Below, in pieces: positions 24,922-34,613 of a DNA stretch of 56,725 bases (position 1 is the first letter of the stretch; every line of letters starts with the position of its first letter). The stretch is taken from positions 1-56,725 of the forward strand of contig CALCZA010000179.1 in assembly GCA_937906475.1 (NCBI GenBank), read 5' to 3'. The position numbers and the translations under genes were made by a program. The DNA is from an uncultured bacterium. Lineage in GTDB: Bacteria; Planctomycetota; UBA1135; UBA2386. The notes under the pieces were generated by a model. That model made no database searches. It was not told where the DNA came from and was given only the letters and a program-made list of their open reading frames with translations.

Positions 24922-27900
24922 ATGAACCCGACGGCCTCTTCCACTGCCAAAGGTGCCGAGCCAACGCGACGTGACAGAATCCAGCGCAACCATTGGACGC
25001 TGCTGAGTGGCGCGTTGCTCTGTTTTGTTGCGTGCGGCAGCCCTACCGCACCGGAGATTCCGGCCGGCATCGAAAAGCAGGAGTTGCAGGTCGCGACTGG
25101 CCATGCGGCTGGCCGGCCACAGTTCCGCCGTGTTCCCGTCACGGAATCGGGCCTGTCATTCATCAACCGGCTACGACGCGAAAATCGCTACACCTATCTA
25201 ACCAACGGCGCCGGGCTCGCCGTCGGTGACTACGACGGCGACGGCCTGCTCGACGCCTACATGGTGTCGCAGGACGGCCAGAACCAACTGTTCCGCCAGG
25301 TCGCGCCGCTGCGCTTCGAAGACGTGACTGCCACAGCCGGGAACGTCGACGGCGGCGCCGCGTGGGGCTCGGGCGCGACCTTCGCGGATGTTGACGGCGA
25401 TGGCGATCTCGATCTCTACGTCTGCAACATCGAGTCGAAGAACCTGCTCTACGAGAACCTGGGCGATGGCACGTTCACCGAGAACGGCAAGAAGTTCGGC
25501 CTCGATCTGGTCGCGGCATCGACGATGGCTGCGTTTGCCGACTACGACCGCGACGGCACCCTCGACCTCTACCTGCTGACAAATCGCGCGTTGCACGCTG
25601 GCTGGACCGACACGCCGGAAGTGCTGCACGGTTTCCGGCCACCAAAAGACATCGCGAAGAAGCCGACCGAACTGGTGCCAACGGAGCAGCAATGGCAACA
25701 ACTGCGGGAACTCGCGGCCCGAGGCAAGCTCACCAACGGCGCGTTGTCGGAGGACCTGCACAAGCACTTCTTCGCCTTCCGCGGCCACATCTACACTGCT
25801 GGCCAACCCGACCGCCTACTTCGCAACGTCGCCGGCAGGTTCATCGACGTCACGAGCAGCGCCGGCATCGCCGATCACGGCATGGGTCTGTCGGCAACGT
25901 GGTGTGACTACGACGGCGATGGCTACCCGGACCTCTACGTCGCTAACGACCTCGAAACGCCGGACACGCTCTACCACAACGAGCGCAACGGCAAGTTTCG
26001 CGACGTCACCAAGGAAGCGCTGCCGCACACCGCCTACTACGGCATGGGTTCGGATGCGGCCGACGTCGATGGCGATGGCTTCTTCGACTTCTTAATCGCC
26101 GACATGAGCATGACGACCCACGAGAAGGCCAAGGTCTTGATGGGCGACATGCAAGAAGAGCGACCCGTGCTGATGCATTCCGAACCGCCGCAGGTCATGC
26201 GCAATGCGTTGCTGCTCAACAATGGCATGGGCAAGTTCCAAGAAGCAGCGAAGCTTGCTGGCGTCGCAAGCACCGACTGGACGTGGTCGGTGTTGTTCGG
26301 CGATCTCGACCACGACACCCGGGTCGACCTATTCGCCACCAACGGCATCGCGCGCTTTGACACCGACCCGGACCTTAAACTGCGGGTCGCCGAGTTGTGG
26401 CGCAAGGGTCGTCAACAGGCCGCCATTGCGTTGATCCAGAACGTCGCAGCGGTCCCTGAGAAAAACGTCGCGATGCGCAACACCAAAGATCTGGTGTTCG
26501 AAAACGCCGGCAAGGACTGGGGCCTCGATCTCGAAGCGGTGTCACATGGTGCCGCGCTCGCCGACTTCGATGGCGATGGCGACCTCGACGTGCTAGTGCA
26601 CAATTTCGAAGCACCGGCCGCCCTCTACGAGAACCAGACAACCGCCGGCAAGTCCATCATCGTGCGACTCAAGGGCCAGCGCAGCGAACGCTTCGGCGTC
26701 GGCACGCGAGTCGTTGCGCAGTTGCCAAGTGGCCAGCGCATCGTGCGCGAACTGGTGCTTTCGCGCGGCTACCTATCGGGCCAAGCACCGGAGTTGCACT
26801 TCGGTTTGGACAATGCGGCAACGGTGCACATATCGGTCTACTGGCCTTCGGGTCACGTCCAGCAGTTCGAGAACCTCGAGACGCACGCGCGCTACATCAT
26901 CACCGAAAGCAATCAGGAGCCACCGAGCATTGACGCCGTCAGTGAAGCCAGCGTGCAACCGCCGCTGTTTGTGCCCGCCGAGACCGGCAAATCCCTGTCC
27001 TCGTACATGCATCGCGAGAATGACTTCGATGAGTATGTCGCCCAACCCTTATTGCCAGCACTCGTCAGCCGGCTCGGACCGGCGTTAGCGACATCCGATG
27101 AGTTCGTCTTCGTCGGCGGCGCAAAAGACCAACCAGGCCAGTTGCATGTCAATCACGGCGAGTTCGGCCTGCTACCTGTGGAGGATCTATTCCGCAAAGA
27201 CGCTGCGAGTGAAGATGTCGGTGCGTGCTTGTTTGACGCAGACGGGGATGGCGACACAGACCTGCTAGTAACCAGCGGCGGCAGCGAAGTTGCATCGGGC
27301 CACACGAACCTTCGCGACCGCTTCTACCGCAATCACAAGGGGACATTGAGGCGAGATGACTCGGCGTTCCCCGACATCCGAGAATCATCGGGACGCGCCG
27401 TGGTCGGCGACTACGACGGCGACGGCGACCTTGATGTCTTCGTTGCTGGCCGACTTGTGCCCGGCGCCTACCCAGACGCGCCCGCCAGCCGCCTCTATCG
27501 CAACGACGGCGGCACGTTCACGGATGTGACTGCAGCCATCGCTGGTCCACTGCTAACCGCGGGCATGGTCACCGACGCGCTGTTCACCGATGCCGATGGC
27601 GACGGCAAACTCGACTTGCTGGTCGCGGCGCATTGGCAACCGATTCGCCTGCTGCACAACGATGGCGAACGCTTCACCGACGCAACCGAAGCGGCTGGAC
27701 TGAGCAAGGCAACGGGCTGGTGGAATTGCCTAGCCGAATGGGATGTCGACGGTGATGGCGACCTCGATTACATCGCTGGCAACCAGGGCTGGAACACCAA
27801 ATACAAAGCCTCACCCAAAAAGCCCGCGCGCCTTTACTTCGGCGACTTCGACGACGACGGCAACCGCGACCTAGTCGAAGCGAAGTATGAAGGCGATCGT

Positions 27901-28389
27901 TTGCTGCCCGTTCGCGGCCGCAGTTGCAGCAGTGGCGCCATGCCAAGCATCGGCAAGCGCTTTCCAACCTACGAGAAGTTCGCCGGCAGTCTGCTCAAGG
28001 ACATCTACACCGAAGAGAAACTGAGCACCTGCGGCGAACTGGCGGCGACCCAATTGGCCAGCTGTATTCTGCGCAATGATGGCAAGGGCCACTTCACGAT
28101 CGAGACACTGCCGCACCGCGCCCAGATCGCGCCGATCAACGCGATGGTCGTGCAAAAGGACCTGCTGGTCTGCGCCCAGAACAACTTCTCCCCGGAGCCG
28201 GAAACGGGCCGTCACGACGGCGGCACCGGCCTTGTGCTGCAAGCGGTCGAAGGCAAGCTGACCGTTCTGCCCCCGCAAGCACACGGCATCAACTTATTCG
28301 GCGACATTCGTTCGCTGGTCGCCACACCTAATGGCACCCTGCTATTCGCCCCAAACAACGCTGCGATTCTCGCTTACCGAAACCGGTAA
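24922..28389 (+). CDS. CRTAC-like FG-GAP / ASPIC-UnbV lipoprotein
   Basis: A 1155-aa exported protein. The N-terminus has a basic region, a hydrophobic stretch and a lipobox-like FVAC (Cys38), so it is probably a lipoprotein. Two FG-GAP/VCBS propeller regions with many calcium loops (DYDGDGLLD, DVDGDGDLDLY, DFDGDGDLDV) flank an ASPIC/UnbV domain at about residues 575-665 (GVGTRVVAQLPSGQ, YLSGQAPELHFGLD). The second propeller (about 710-1000) again has DxDGDGDxD loops. A role in surface adhesion or polysaccharide binding is usual for the family, but no substrate can be named. The frame is open back to 24610, but the export signal begins at MNPTASS, so ATG 24922 is preferred. Confidence 0.9.
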   Translation: MNPTASSTAKGAEPTRRDRIQRNHWTLLSGALLCFVACGSPTAPEIPAGIEKQELQVATGHAAGRPQFRRVPVTESGLSFINRLRRENRYTYLTNGAGLAVGDYDGDGLLDAYMVSQDGQNQLFRQVAPLRFEDVTATAGNVDGGAAWGSGATFADVDGDGDLDLYVCNIESKNLLYENLGDGTFTENGKKFGLDLVAASTMAAFADYDRDGTLDLYLLTNRALHAGWTDTPEVLHGFRPPKDIAKKPTELVPTEQQWQQLRELAARGKLTNGALSEDLHKHFFAFRGHIYTAGQPDRLLRNVAGRFIDVTSSAGIADHGMGLSATWCDYDGDGYPDLYVANDLETPDTLYHNERNGKFRDVTKEALPHTAYYGMGSDAADVDGDGFFDFLIADMSMTTHEKAKVLMGDMQEERPVLMHSEPPQVMRNALLLNNGMGKFQEAAKLAGVASTDWTWSVLFGDLDHDTRVDLFATNGIARFDTDPDLKLRVAELWRKGRQQAAIALIQNVAAVPEKNVAMRNTKDLVFENAGKDWGLDLEAVSHGAALADFDGDGDLDVLVHNFEAPAALYENQTTAGKSIIVRLKGQRSERFGVGTRVVAQLPSGQRIVRELVLSRGYLSGQAPELHFGLDNAATVHISVYWPSGHVQQFENLETHARYIITESNQEPPSIDAVSEASVQPPLFVPAETGKSLSSYMHRENDFDEYVAQPLLPALVSRLGPALATSDEFVFVGGAKDQPGQLHVNHGEFGLLPVEDLFRKDAASEDVGACLFDADGDGDTDLLVTSGGSEVASGHTNLRDRFYRNHKGTLRRDDSAFPDIRESSGRAVVGDYDGDGDLDVFVAGRLVPGAYPDAPASRLYRNDGGTFTDVTAAIAGPLLTAGMVTDALFTDADGDGKLDLLVAAHWQPIRLLHNDGERFTDATEAAGLSKATGWWNCLAEWDVDGDGDLDYIAGNQGWNTKYKASPKKPARLYFGDFDDDGNRDLVEAKYEGDRLLPVRGRSCSSGAMPSIGKRFPTYEKFAGSLLKDIYTEEKLSTCGELAATQLASCILRNDGKGHFTIETLPHRAQIAPINAMVVQKDLLVCAQNNFSPEPETGRHDGGTGLVLQAVEGKLTVLPPQAHGINLFGDIRSLVATPNGTLLFAPNNAAILAYRNR

Positions 28390-28449
28390 CAAGGGTAAGT
28401 GACATCTGCGGCGTTGGGTTGCTAAGCTCGGTGCGCCCACACCTTGCAT

Positions 28450-31400
28450 ATGCACCCAGCACTTCGACGTCGCGGACTGATCGCCTCCATCGTAACGGCC
28501 GTCGCTTTCACGACAGGTCGCGTCGCGGAGCATGATCCCCAGGGTCCGCAAGACCCTGCGCCAATCGACTACACGAAACAGATCGAGCCGCTGTTCGCGA
28601 AGTACTGCTTCCGCTGTCATGGCGACAAAAAACAGAAGGGTGACGTTCAGCTCAACATCCTCGACCCGAAGATGACAGCGCGCGCCGACGCTGAAGGATG
28701 GCACTCAGCGCTCGATATGATCAACAGCGGCGAGATGCCGCCCGAAGACGAAGACCAGATGAGCGACCAAGAACGTCGCCTAATGGTGGGCTGGATGCAG
28801 GAGTCGCTGAAGGTTGCAGCCGAGCGACAGAAGGGCGACCGCCGCGTCGTCATGCGCCGACTGACGCGCGATCAATACACCCACAGCTTGCAGGACCTGC
28901 TCGGCGTCAAGATCGACTTCGCGCAGACGCTGCCGGACGATGGCAAAGCCAAGAACGGCTTCAGCAACAACGGCGAAGTGCTGCAAGCATCGTCACTACA
29001 CCTCGACAACTACCAAATCATCGCACGCCAGGGCCTCGCCCAAGCGATCGCTCAGGCCAAGCCAAAGGTCACCCACTACCGCGTCACGTTCGGCAAAGAC
29101 CTCGGCAAAGGCAAGGTCGCCGGCAAGACCGGTGGCTACCAAGCAGTGGCGCTGAACCCCAACGACTTCACGGTCGAGATCCTTGAGAATGGCCGCGTCA
29201 TCACGGGCGGCACCGACGAACAGATCAAGGCACGCAAGCGTATCCAACGCAAGATCAGCGTCGGCCTTCGCGGCTCGGGTCAAGACCGATTCCGCAGCGT
29301 CGATGAAGGCATGATGCTGCTATCGGCCTTGCCGCGCAAAGAGGTTGTGCCAGCCTCGTGGCAAGGTCCATCGCCGAACCTCAAGCTAGAGATGCAGCGC
29401 GTCTGGCCGGAGCACGGTGATTTCATCATGCGCGTCAAGGCATCGCGCGGTTACGTGCCGCCACTGCGCAAGCAGATCCTAGTTCGACTCGATGAGCCGA
29501 TCGCGATGGCAACACTGTCCGATGACGACCAACTATCCGCGACGCCATCCACAGCCGGCGAGTCGATCTTCATCTCATCGAAGCAGAGCGACCAACACAA
29601 GAACCTGCGCAAGGAAGGCAACTCGCTGGTGCCAGTCGATGTGCCAAAGGACAGCAAGGCTCGCGTTCGCTTCCAACTGCCCCATGACGGTTTCTACCAG
29701 ATCGACCTAGTACACCGTCCGGTCAAGAAAGAGGCGATGCCGTCGGTGCGCTTAAAGTGCGCCGGCCACAAAATCGACGAGCGCCCGGAGATGAGTGCCG
29801 AGCAAATGATGCGCGCGCGCGTCGCCACGCCACTTGGCGTCGTCGGCATGCGCAAGGGCAATCAATCACTCGAACTCGGCGGCCCGTTTTTCATGGGCTT
29901 CACCGACGTTGTGATCACGCCTCTGCCGGATGACCACCCGCTGGTGCATCGATTGTCGATTCACGACGAAAAGCAAAACCAGGCCGTCAAGCAGTTGAAC
30001 CCATCGATTCGCGCGCTGATCGGCACGCGCACCGATGACGGCATGGATTACACGACGTTCGGTGATTCGCAGGAAGTGCGCGCGGAACTCGGCAAGGCAC
30101 AGACATACGACTTCATCGGGCGACTTGAGAACCTGCCTATTCCGGCGCCCGAGTCCGGCGACAACGAGATCCTTTCTGGCTTTCTGTTACTCGGCGTTTG
30201 GAATGATCACCTGGTCAAGTCCGCCAAAGAAACCGGCCCGCCGCTACTAGTCGAGTCGATTGAGTTCGAAGCGCCTTATCTGCCACAGTGGCCGCCGCAG
30301 TCGCACACCAACATCTTCATCGACGCCGACACCCGCTCGGACGACACGGCCTACACCCGCACCGTGCTCGACCGGTTTGTTTCGCGCGCCTTCCGCCGTC
30401 CAGCCCAGGCAGACGAAGTCGATCGTTACCTCAAGTTCTGGCAGTCGATCCGCAACGACTACGAAACCTACGAGGATTCGATCAAGGAAGTGCTAGTCGC
30501 GATCCTGTGCTCGCCAGAGTTCTTATTCTTGTGCGAACCCGTTAACGAAATCGGCGATGACCACGCGCTGCCAGCGTGGATGCTCGCCAACCGACTGAGC
30601 TACTTCCTATGGAACTCGCCGCCGGATGCCCAACTGCGTGAACTGGCCGAACGCGGCAACTTGCGCCAGGAGTTGCTGACGCAAGTTGACCGCATGCTCA
30701 GCGACGAGCGCAGTTCTCGTTTCCTGCGCCGCTTCAGCTACGAATGGTTGCGCATGGATCGTCACGACAGCATGACGATCAACGTCAACAAGCACCCCGA
30801 CTACACGCGCTACGTCAAGCGCGACATGGCCGAAGAGACCTACACGTTCGTCGAGCACGTTTTCCATGAAGACATGCCACTATCGACGTTGCTGCAAGCA
30901 GACTTCGCGATGCTCAATCAGAACCTTGCCGAGTTCTACGGAATCCAAGGCGTCGAGGGCCAGCAGTTTCGACCAGTGCCCATTGCGGCAGACAAACCCG
31001 AACGACGCGGTGGCCTGTTGTCGCACGGTGCCTTCCATGTTGGCCATTCGGATGGCACCGAGCCCCACCCGATCAAACGCGCGGTCTGGCTGAAGGCACG
31101 CTTGCTTGGCGACGAACCGCCACCGCCGCCGCCAAACGTTCCCGACCTCGATCCGGAGACCCCCGGATTCGACAAGATGACGCTAAAGCAGCAGATCGAA
31201 TCCCACCGCGATAAGGCCTCGTGCCGCGACTGCCACGCCGGCATCGATCCATATGGCTTCGTGTTCGAACGCATGAACGCGGTTGGCCGCTTCCAAACCA
31301 AGCGCAAGGGCATGGTCATCGACGCAACCTCAATACTGCCCGACGGCACTGAGGTGGATGGCCTGCCAGGCATCCAGAAATGGTTGATCGACGAGCAGCA

Positions 31401-31578
31401 GAGCACGTTCGCGCGGTCGGTCATCGAACACCTGTTTGCCTACGCCCTCGGCCGGGAGACTTACTTCGCGGATGATGAAGAGATCGATCAGATTCTCAAG
31501 AAGGTCGCGGCGGACGGCTTCCGCGCCCGTTCGGTCCTGCGCAGCATCGTGACGTCGCCGTCGTTCCTATCGAAGTAA
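28450..31578 (+). CDS. Planctomycete-type cytochrome c protein (DUF1587/1595/1592/1588/1585)
   Basis: A 1042-aa exported protein with a signal peptide. A haem motif CFRCH (Cys53, Cys56, His57) lies in an N-terminal cytochrome-c-like domain. It is followed by DUF1587 (RRLTRDQYTHSLQDLLGV), a long beta-rich insert, DUF1595 (RFVSRAFRRPAQADEVDRY), DUF1592 (ANRLSYFLWNSPPDAQLREL), DUF1588 with a second CRDCH, and DUF1585 at the C-terminus (IEHLFAYALGRET). Such proteins are abundant in planctomycetes and acidobacteria and are thought to move electrons in the periplasm; the substrate is unknown. It is followed after 117 bp by its usual partner, a DUF1552 Tat protein. ATG 28450 is chosen; a TTG lies two codons upstream. 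Confidence 0.93.
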   Translation: MHPALRRRGLIASIVTAVAFTTGRVAEHDPQGPQDPAPIDYTKQIEPLFAKYCFRCHGDKKQKGDVQLNILDPKMTARADAEGWHSALDMINSGEMPPEDEDQMSDQERRLMVGWMQESLKVAAERQKGDRRVVMRRLTRDQYTHSLQDLLGVKIDFAQTLPDDGKAKNGFSNNGEVLQASSLHLDNYQIIARQGLAQAIAQAKPKVTHYRVTFGKDLGKGKVAGKTGGYQAVALNPNDFTVEILENGRVITGGTDEQIKARKRIQRKISVGLRGSGQDRFRSVDEGMMLLSALPRKEVVPASWQGPSPNLKLEMQRVWPEHGDFIMRVKASRGYVPPLRKQILVRLDEPIAMATLSDDDQLSATPSTAGESIFISSKQSDQHKNLRKEGNSLVPVDVPKDSKARVRFQLPHDGFYQIDLVHRPVKKEAMPSVRLKCAGHKIDERPEMSAEQMMRARVATPLGVVGMRKGNQSLELGGPFFMGFTDVVITPLPDDHPLVHRLSIHDEKQNQAVKQLNPSIRALIGTRTDDGMDYTTFGDSQEVRAELGKAQTYDFIGRLENLPIPAPESGDNEILSGFLLLGVWNDHLVKSAKETGPPLLVESIEFEAPYLPQWPPQSHTNIFIDADTRSDDTAYTRTVLDRFVSRAFRRPAQADEVDRYLKFWQSIRNDYETYEDSIKEVLVAILCSPEFLFLCEPVNEIGDDHALPAWMLANRLSYFLWNSPPDAQLRELAERGNLRQELLTQVDRMLSDERSSRFLRRFSYEWLRMDRHDSMTINVNKHPDYTRYVKRDMAEETYTFVEHVFHEDMPLSTLLQADFAMLNQNLAEFYGIQGVEGQQFRPVPIAADKPERRGGLLSHGAFHVGHSDGTEPHPIKRAVWLKARLLGDEPPPPPPNVPDLDPETPGFDKMTLKQQIESHRDKASCRDCHAGIDPYGFVFERMNAVGRFQTKRKGMVIDATSILPDGTEVDGLPGIQKWLIDEQQSTFARSVIEHLFAYALGRETYFADDEEIDQILKKVAADGFRARSVLRSIVTSPSFLSK

Positions 31579-31695
31579 TAGCGCCGGCAGAGGCCGTGCA
31601 TTTTCCATACACAGCAATCACGGGTTTGCCAGCCCCCCGCAATTGCATACCATGGCAGCCTCGTACGAGTCCCCAAACCCAGCGTAGCGCTGAGC

Positions 31696-33057
31696 ATGCA
31701 GAAGCCCTGGCAACTCAACCGTCGATCCTTCCTGCGCGGTACCGGTGTAGCTGTCACGCTGCCGATGCTCGACGCGATGCAACCGCTGCTTACCGCAACA
31801 GCACCGCTTGGGAGTCCTGCAGAAGCCATCAAACGGATGTGCTACGTCTACTTCCCGAACGGCGCGTCGATGCCCAAGGAGCACGACAAGAAGTGGGGCA
31901 AGTGGCGCTGGCTGCCACACACACCGGGCAAGGATTACCAACTGACCGAGGTGCTCAAGTGCCTCGCGCCGTTCCGCGACAAGATGACGCTGCTCGGCGG
32001 CCTCAGCCACCCACTATCGCGCAACCTGCTCGGCCACCTCGCCGGCGACACCTGGCTAACTGCCGGCGACATGCGGGGCGACGTCTACAAGAACCGTATC
32101 TCGGTCGATCAGACTGCCGCGCTGCAACTGAAGAAGCACACCCGCTACCCATCGCTCGTGCTGTCGACCGACGGCGGCGTTGGCTACAAGTCGCGCACCT
32201 CGACACTGTCGTTTGATCACGCGGCGCGACCGATTCCTTCGGAGCATCGCCAACGTTTGATCTTCGAACGCTACTTCACTCCCGGCGGCGGCGTCACCAC
32301 CGCCGAACGCAAGAAGAGCCTGGCGGCTGGCAAAAAGATCGTCGACCTAATCCTCGAAGATTCGAAGCGTCTGCAGGGCCGCCTCGGCAAGTCCGACCAA
32401 GAAAAACTCGAGCAATACATGCAGTCGCTCGACTCCGTCGAAGAACAACTGCGCCGCAACGAAGCGTGGCTCGATCGCCCGCTTCCGAAGTTTGACGCAA
32501 GCAAGGTCGATCTCGACATCGCAGCCAACGTCGATCCGGCTGCCTACTTGCGCTCGATGTACGACTTGATCGTGCTCGCGCTGCAACTCGACCTGACCCG
32601 TGTCGTCACCTACATGACCGGCCGCGAAGACGGCATGGGCTTCGCGGACTCGTTCCCCAACCGCGCACTCGGCATCAAACGCAGCCACCACACCATCAGC
32701 CACGACGCACACGATGGCCATTGGGAACAGTGGGGTCGCTACGACCGTTGGCACGCAGAGCAGTTCGCCTACTTCGTCAAGCGACTTAACGAAATCAAAG
32801 ATCCCGACGGCACGTCGCTACTCGACACGACCGAGATCCTCTATGGCGGTTGCTGTAGCACGACGCACAACGCACGCAATCTACCACTGGCACTGATCGG
32901 CGGTGGCAAGCTTGGCATCAAGCACGGCCACTACCGCAAATACGACGAAGCGACCCCGTTCAGCAACGTGTTCGTTGGCATGCTGAACGCCGTGGGCGTC
33001 AAGACGGACACGTTCGTCGATAGCACCGGCGGCATGCCGGAGATCTTTGGCGCGTAA
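31696..33057 (+). CDS. DUF1552 (HXXSHH) Tat-exported protein
   Basis: A 453-aa protein. The N-terminus has a twin-arginine signal, NRRSFLRGTG (Arg9, Arg10), so it is exported folded, often with a cofactor or metal. The body matches DUF1552: YFPNGASMP, FRDKMTLLGGLSHP, and the late histidine motif, which here reads HTISHD (residues 332-337) instead of the HxxSHH that gives the family its name. DUF1552 genes almost always pair with DUF1592-type cytochromes such as the gene just upstream. The activity is unknown. The pair probably works as an oxidase or hydrolase module in the periplasm (inference). Confidence 0.9.
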   Translation: MQKPWQLNRRSFLRGTGVAVTLPMLDAMQPLLTATAPLGSPAEAIKRMCYVYFPNGASMPKEHDKKWGKWRWLPHTPGKDYQLTEVLKCLAPFRDKMTLLGGLSHPLSRNLLGHLAGDTWLTAGDMRGDVYKNRISVDQTAALQLKKHTRYPSLVLSTDGGVGYKSRTSTLSFDHAARPIPSEHRQRLIFERYFTPGGGVTTAERKKSLAAGKKIVDLILEDSKRLQGRLGKSDQEKLEQYMQSLDSVEEQLRRNEAWLDRPLPKFDASKVDLDIAANVDPAAYLRSMYDLIVLALQLDLTRVVTYMTGREDGMGFADSFPNRALGIKRSHHTISHDAHDGHWEQWGRYDRWHAEQFAYFVKRLNEIKDPDGTSLLDTTEILYGGCCSTTHNARNLPLALIGGGKLGIKHGHYRKYDEATPFSNVFVGMLNAVGVKTDTFVDSTGGMPEIFGA

Positions 33058-33061
33058 AGCA

Positions 33062-33088
33062 GACGCAGGATGGCCCGGGCCATGCGTC
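33062..33088. terminator. Strong hairpin between convergent DUF1552 genes
   Basis: The perfect palindrome ATGGCCCGGGCCAT (33070-33083) is extended by GACGC/GCGTC with a 3-nt bulge. It begins 5 nt after the stop of the plus-strand gene and can fold on both strands, so it may serve as a terminator for both convergent operons. There is no T-run. Confidence 0.5.
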
Positions 33089-33247
33089 CCGGCAGGCTCC
33101 GCTTTGCTAACGACAAACACGGCTAACGTTAAACACGGCGCCATAGCTTCACAGCAACGACGCCGCCGGCATGCCCGCGCTAACCTCGGGCCGGCAGCGC
33201 AATCGGACTAGAATTGACTTTGGGCAGCTTCTAGCACCCCGTCGCTA

Positions 33248-34603
33248 CTAAGCGAGAAGTTCGGGTAGCGGGCCCAACTGATCGATCTCCTTGGCCAAGG
33301 CAAGATCTGCCTGGCCGAAGTGATCCTGCGGCAGGCCCGCCGCGTGGCACAGCGTCGTCAACCAGTTGCCGATCGTGCGATGGCCCTTGCGGCCGTAGCG
33401 CGGATAAGCGAGGTAACGGCCGTCGCTCTTAAGCTGACCACCCAGGTTGCCGAGCACGACCATCGGCCATTCGATTGCCGTGGAGTGGTGCAAGTTAGAG
33501 TTATCGCTGACGTAGACGATGACCGTGTTGTCGAGCATCGTGCCATCGCCCTCAGGCACCTTAGCTAGGCGCTCGGCCATCGATGCGATCAACTCGACAT
33601 GGAACGTGCGGATGCGATTCCGGCACTCTTGCGCCGTCTCGGTTCCGTTACTCGAACCGTGCCCGATCGAGTGCACAGTCGGCGTGATGCCGAGGCCGGC
33701 ATACGACGACTGTAAGTCATCGCAGTGCAGCGTCACGACGTTGCTGATGCCGGTGATCAACGCAGCCGTCGCCATGTCAAAGTGGGCGTCGAGATGATGG
33801 GTCGAGACCTTTGAGGTGTACTTGTCGTTGAGTTCGGGCGCGTTGGCCTTGAGTTGTTGCTGCATCGACACCAACTTGCGGCGTCGGTTCTTCAGGGTTT
33901 CGAAGCCGTCGAGGTAGTGCTCGAGCTTTTCCTTCTCCGGGCCGGGCAAGCGACTGCGAAGCTTCTTGATGTCGTCCGACATGAAGTCGAGCACGCTGCC
34001 ACTGCGCTCATACTTCTTGGCGATGTCGCCGGTGTCGACGATGCTGCCGAACAGGTTCATGTAGGCGAGTTCCGGATTGCACTGGAACGGCAACTGCCGG
34101 TTCTTACCGATCGCCGAGATCGACGGATACGCCGTGCCCGCACCGCCGGCCCCCATCTTCAACCCGATGTGGTTGAACACTGACGGGAAACGCTCGGACA
34201 AGTGTCCATCGATCGTCGCGGCGGTCGGTGGCGTTTGGCCGGTCGCCTTATAAGCACCCAGCGCCCCGTAGAACGAACTGTGCCCGGTGGTGCACATCTT
34301 GCCGCTCAAGCCTTGCAGGATCGTTAGGCGATCGCGGAACGGAGCGAGCGAACGCAAACTGTCCGGCAACTCGCGTCCAGCTAGTGACTCGTTGATGACG
34401 GAATCTCCGCCGCGCTTCAATCCCTCCGGCTCCAGGAAGTCGCCCTGCAAGCCACTGCCCTTGACGACAAACACAAAGCGCTTCGGCAACTGCCGACGCG
34501 CGTCGCGGCAATCCAACATCTGCAGATGCTGCAAGAACGGCGACAAAGCCACTGAGCCAGCACCTAGAGACGCACCACGGAGAATGGATCGACGAGAGAG
34601 CAC
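33248..34603 (-). CDS. Second DUF1552 Tat-exported protein
   Basis: A 451-aa protein with Tat signal SRRSILRGASLG (Arg4, Arg5). The DUF1552 core is present (LRSLAPFRDRLTILQGLSGK, MLDNTVIVYVSDNS). The histidine motif is HSIGHG (residues 311-316), a further departure from HxxSHH. It starts at GTG, 10 nt after the stop of the cytochrome gene, so they form an operon with the LRR gene at its head. It differs widely from the DUF1552 protein encoded convergently at 31696-33057, so this is not a recent duplication. Confidence 0.88.
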   Translation of the reverse strand: MLSRRSILRGASLGAGSVALSPFLQHLQMLDCRDARRQLPKRFVFVVKGSGLQGDFLEPEGLKRGGDSVINESLAGRELPDSLRSLAPFRDRLTILQGLSGKMCTTGHSSFYGALGAYKATGQTPPTAATIDGHLSERFPSVFNHIGLKMGAGGAGTAYPSISAIGKNRQLPFQCNPELAYMNLFGSIVDTGDIAKKYERSGSVLDFMSDDIKKLRSRLPGPEKEKLEHYLDGFETLKNRRRKLVSMQQQLKANAPELNDKYTSKVSTHHLDAHFDMATAALITGISNVVTLHCDDLQSSYAGLGITPTVHSIGHGSSNGTETAQECRNRIRTFHVELIASMAERLAKVPEGDGTMLDNTVIVYVSDNSNLHHSTAIEWPMVVLGNLGGQLKSDGRYLAYPRYGRKGHRTIGNWLTTLCHAAGLPQDHFGQADLALAKEIDQLGPLPELLA

Positions 34604-34613
34604 GGGCTACATC

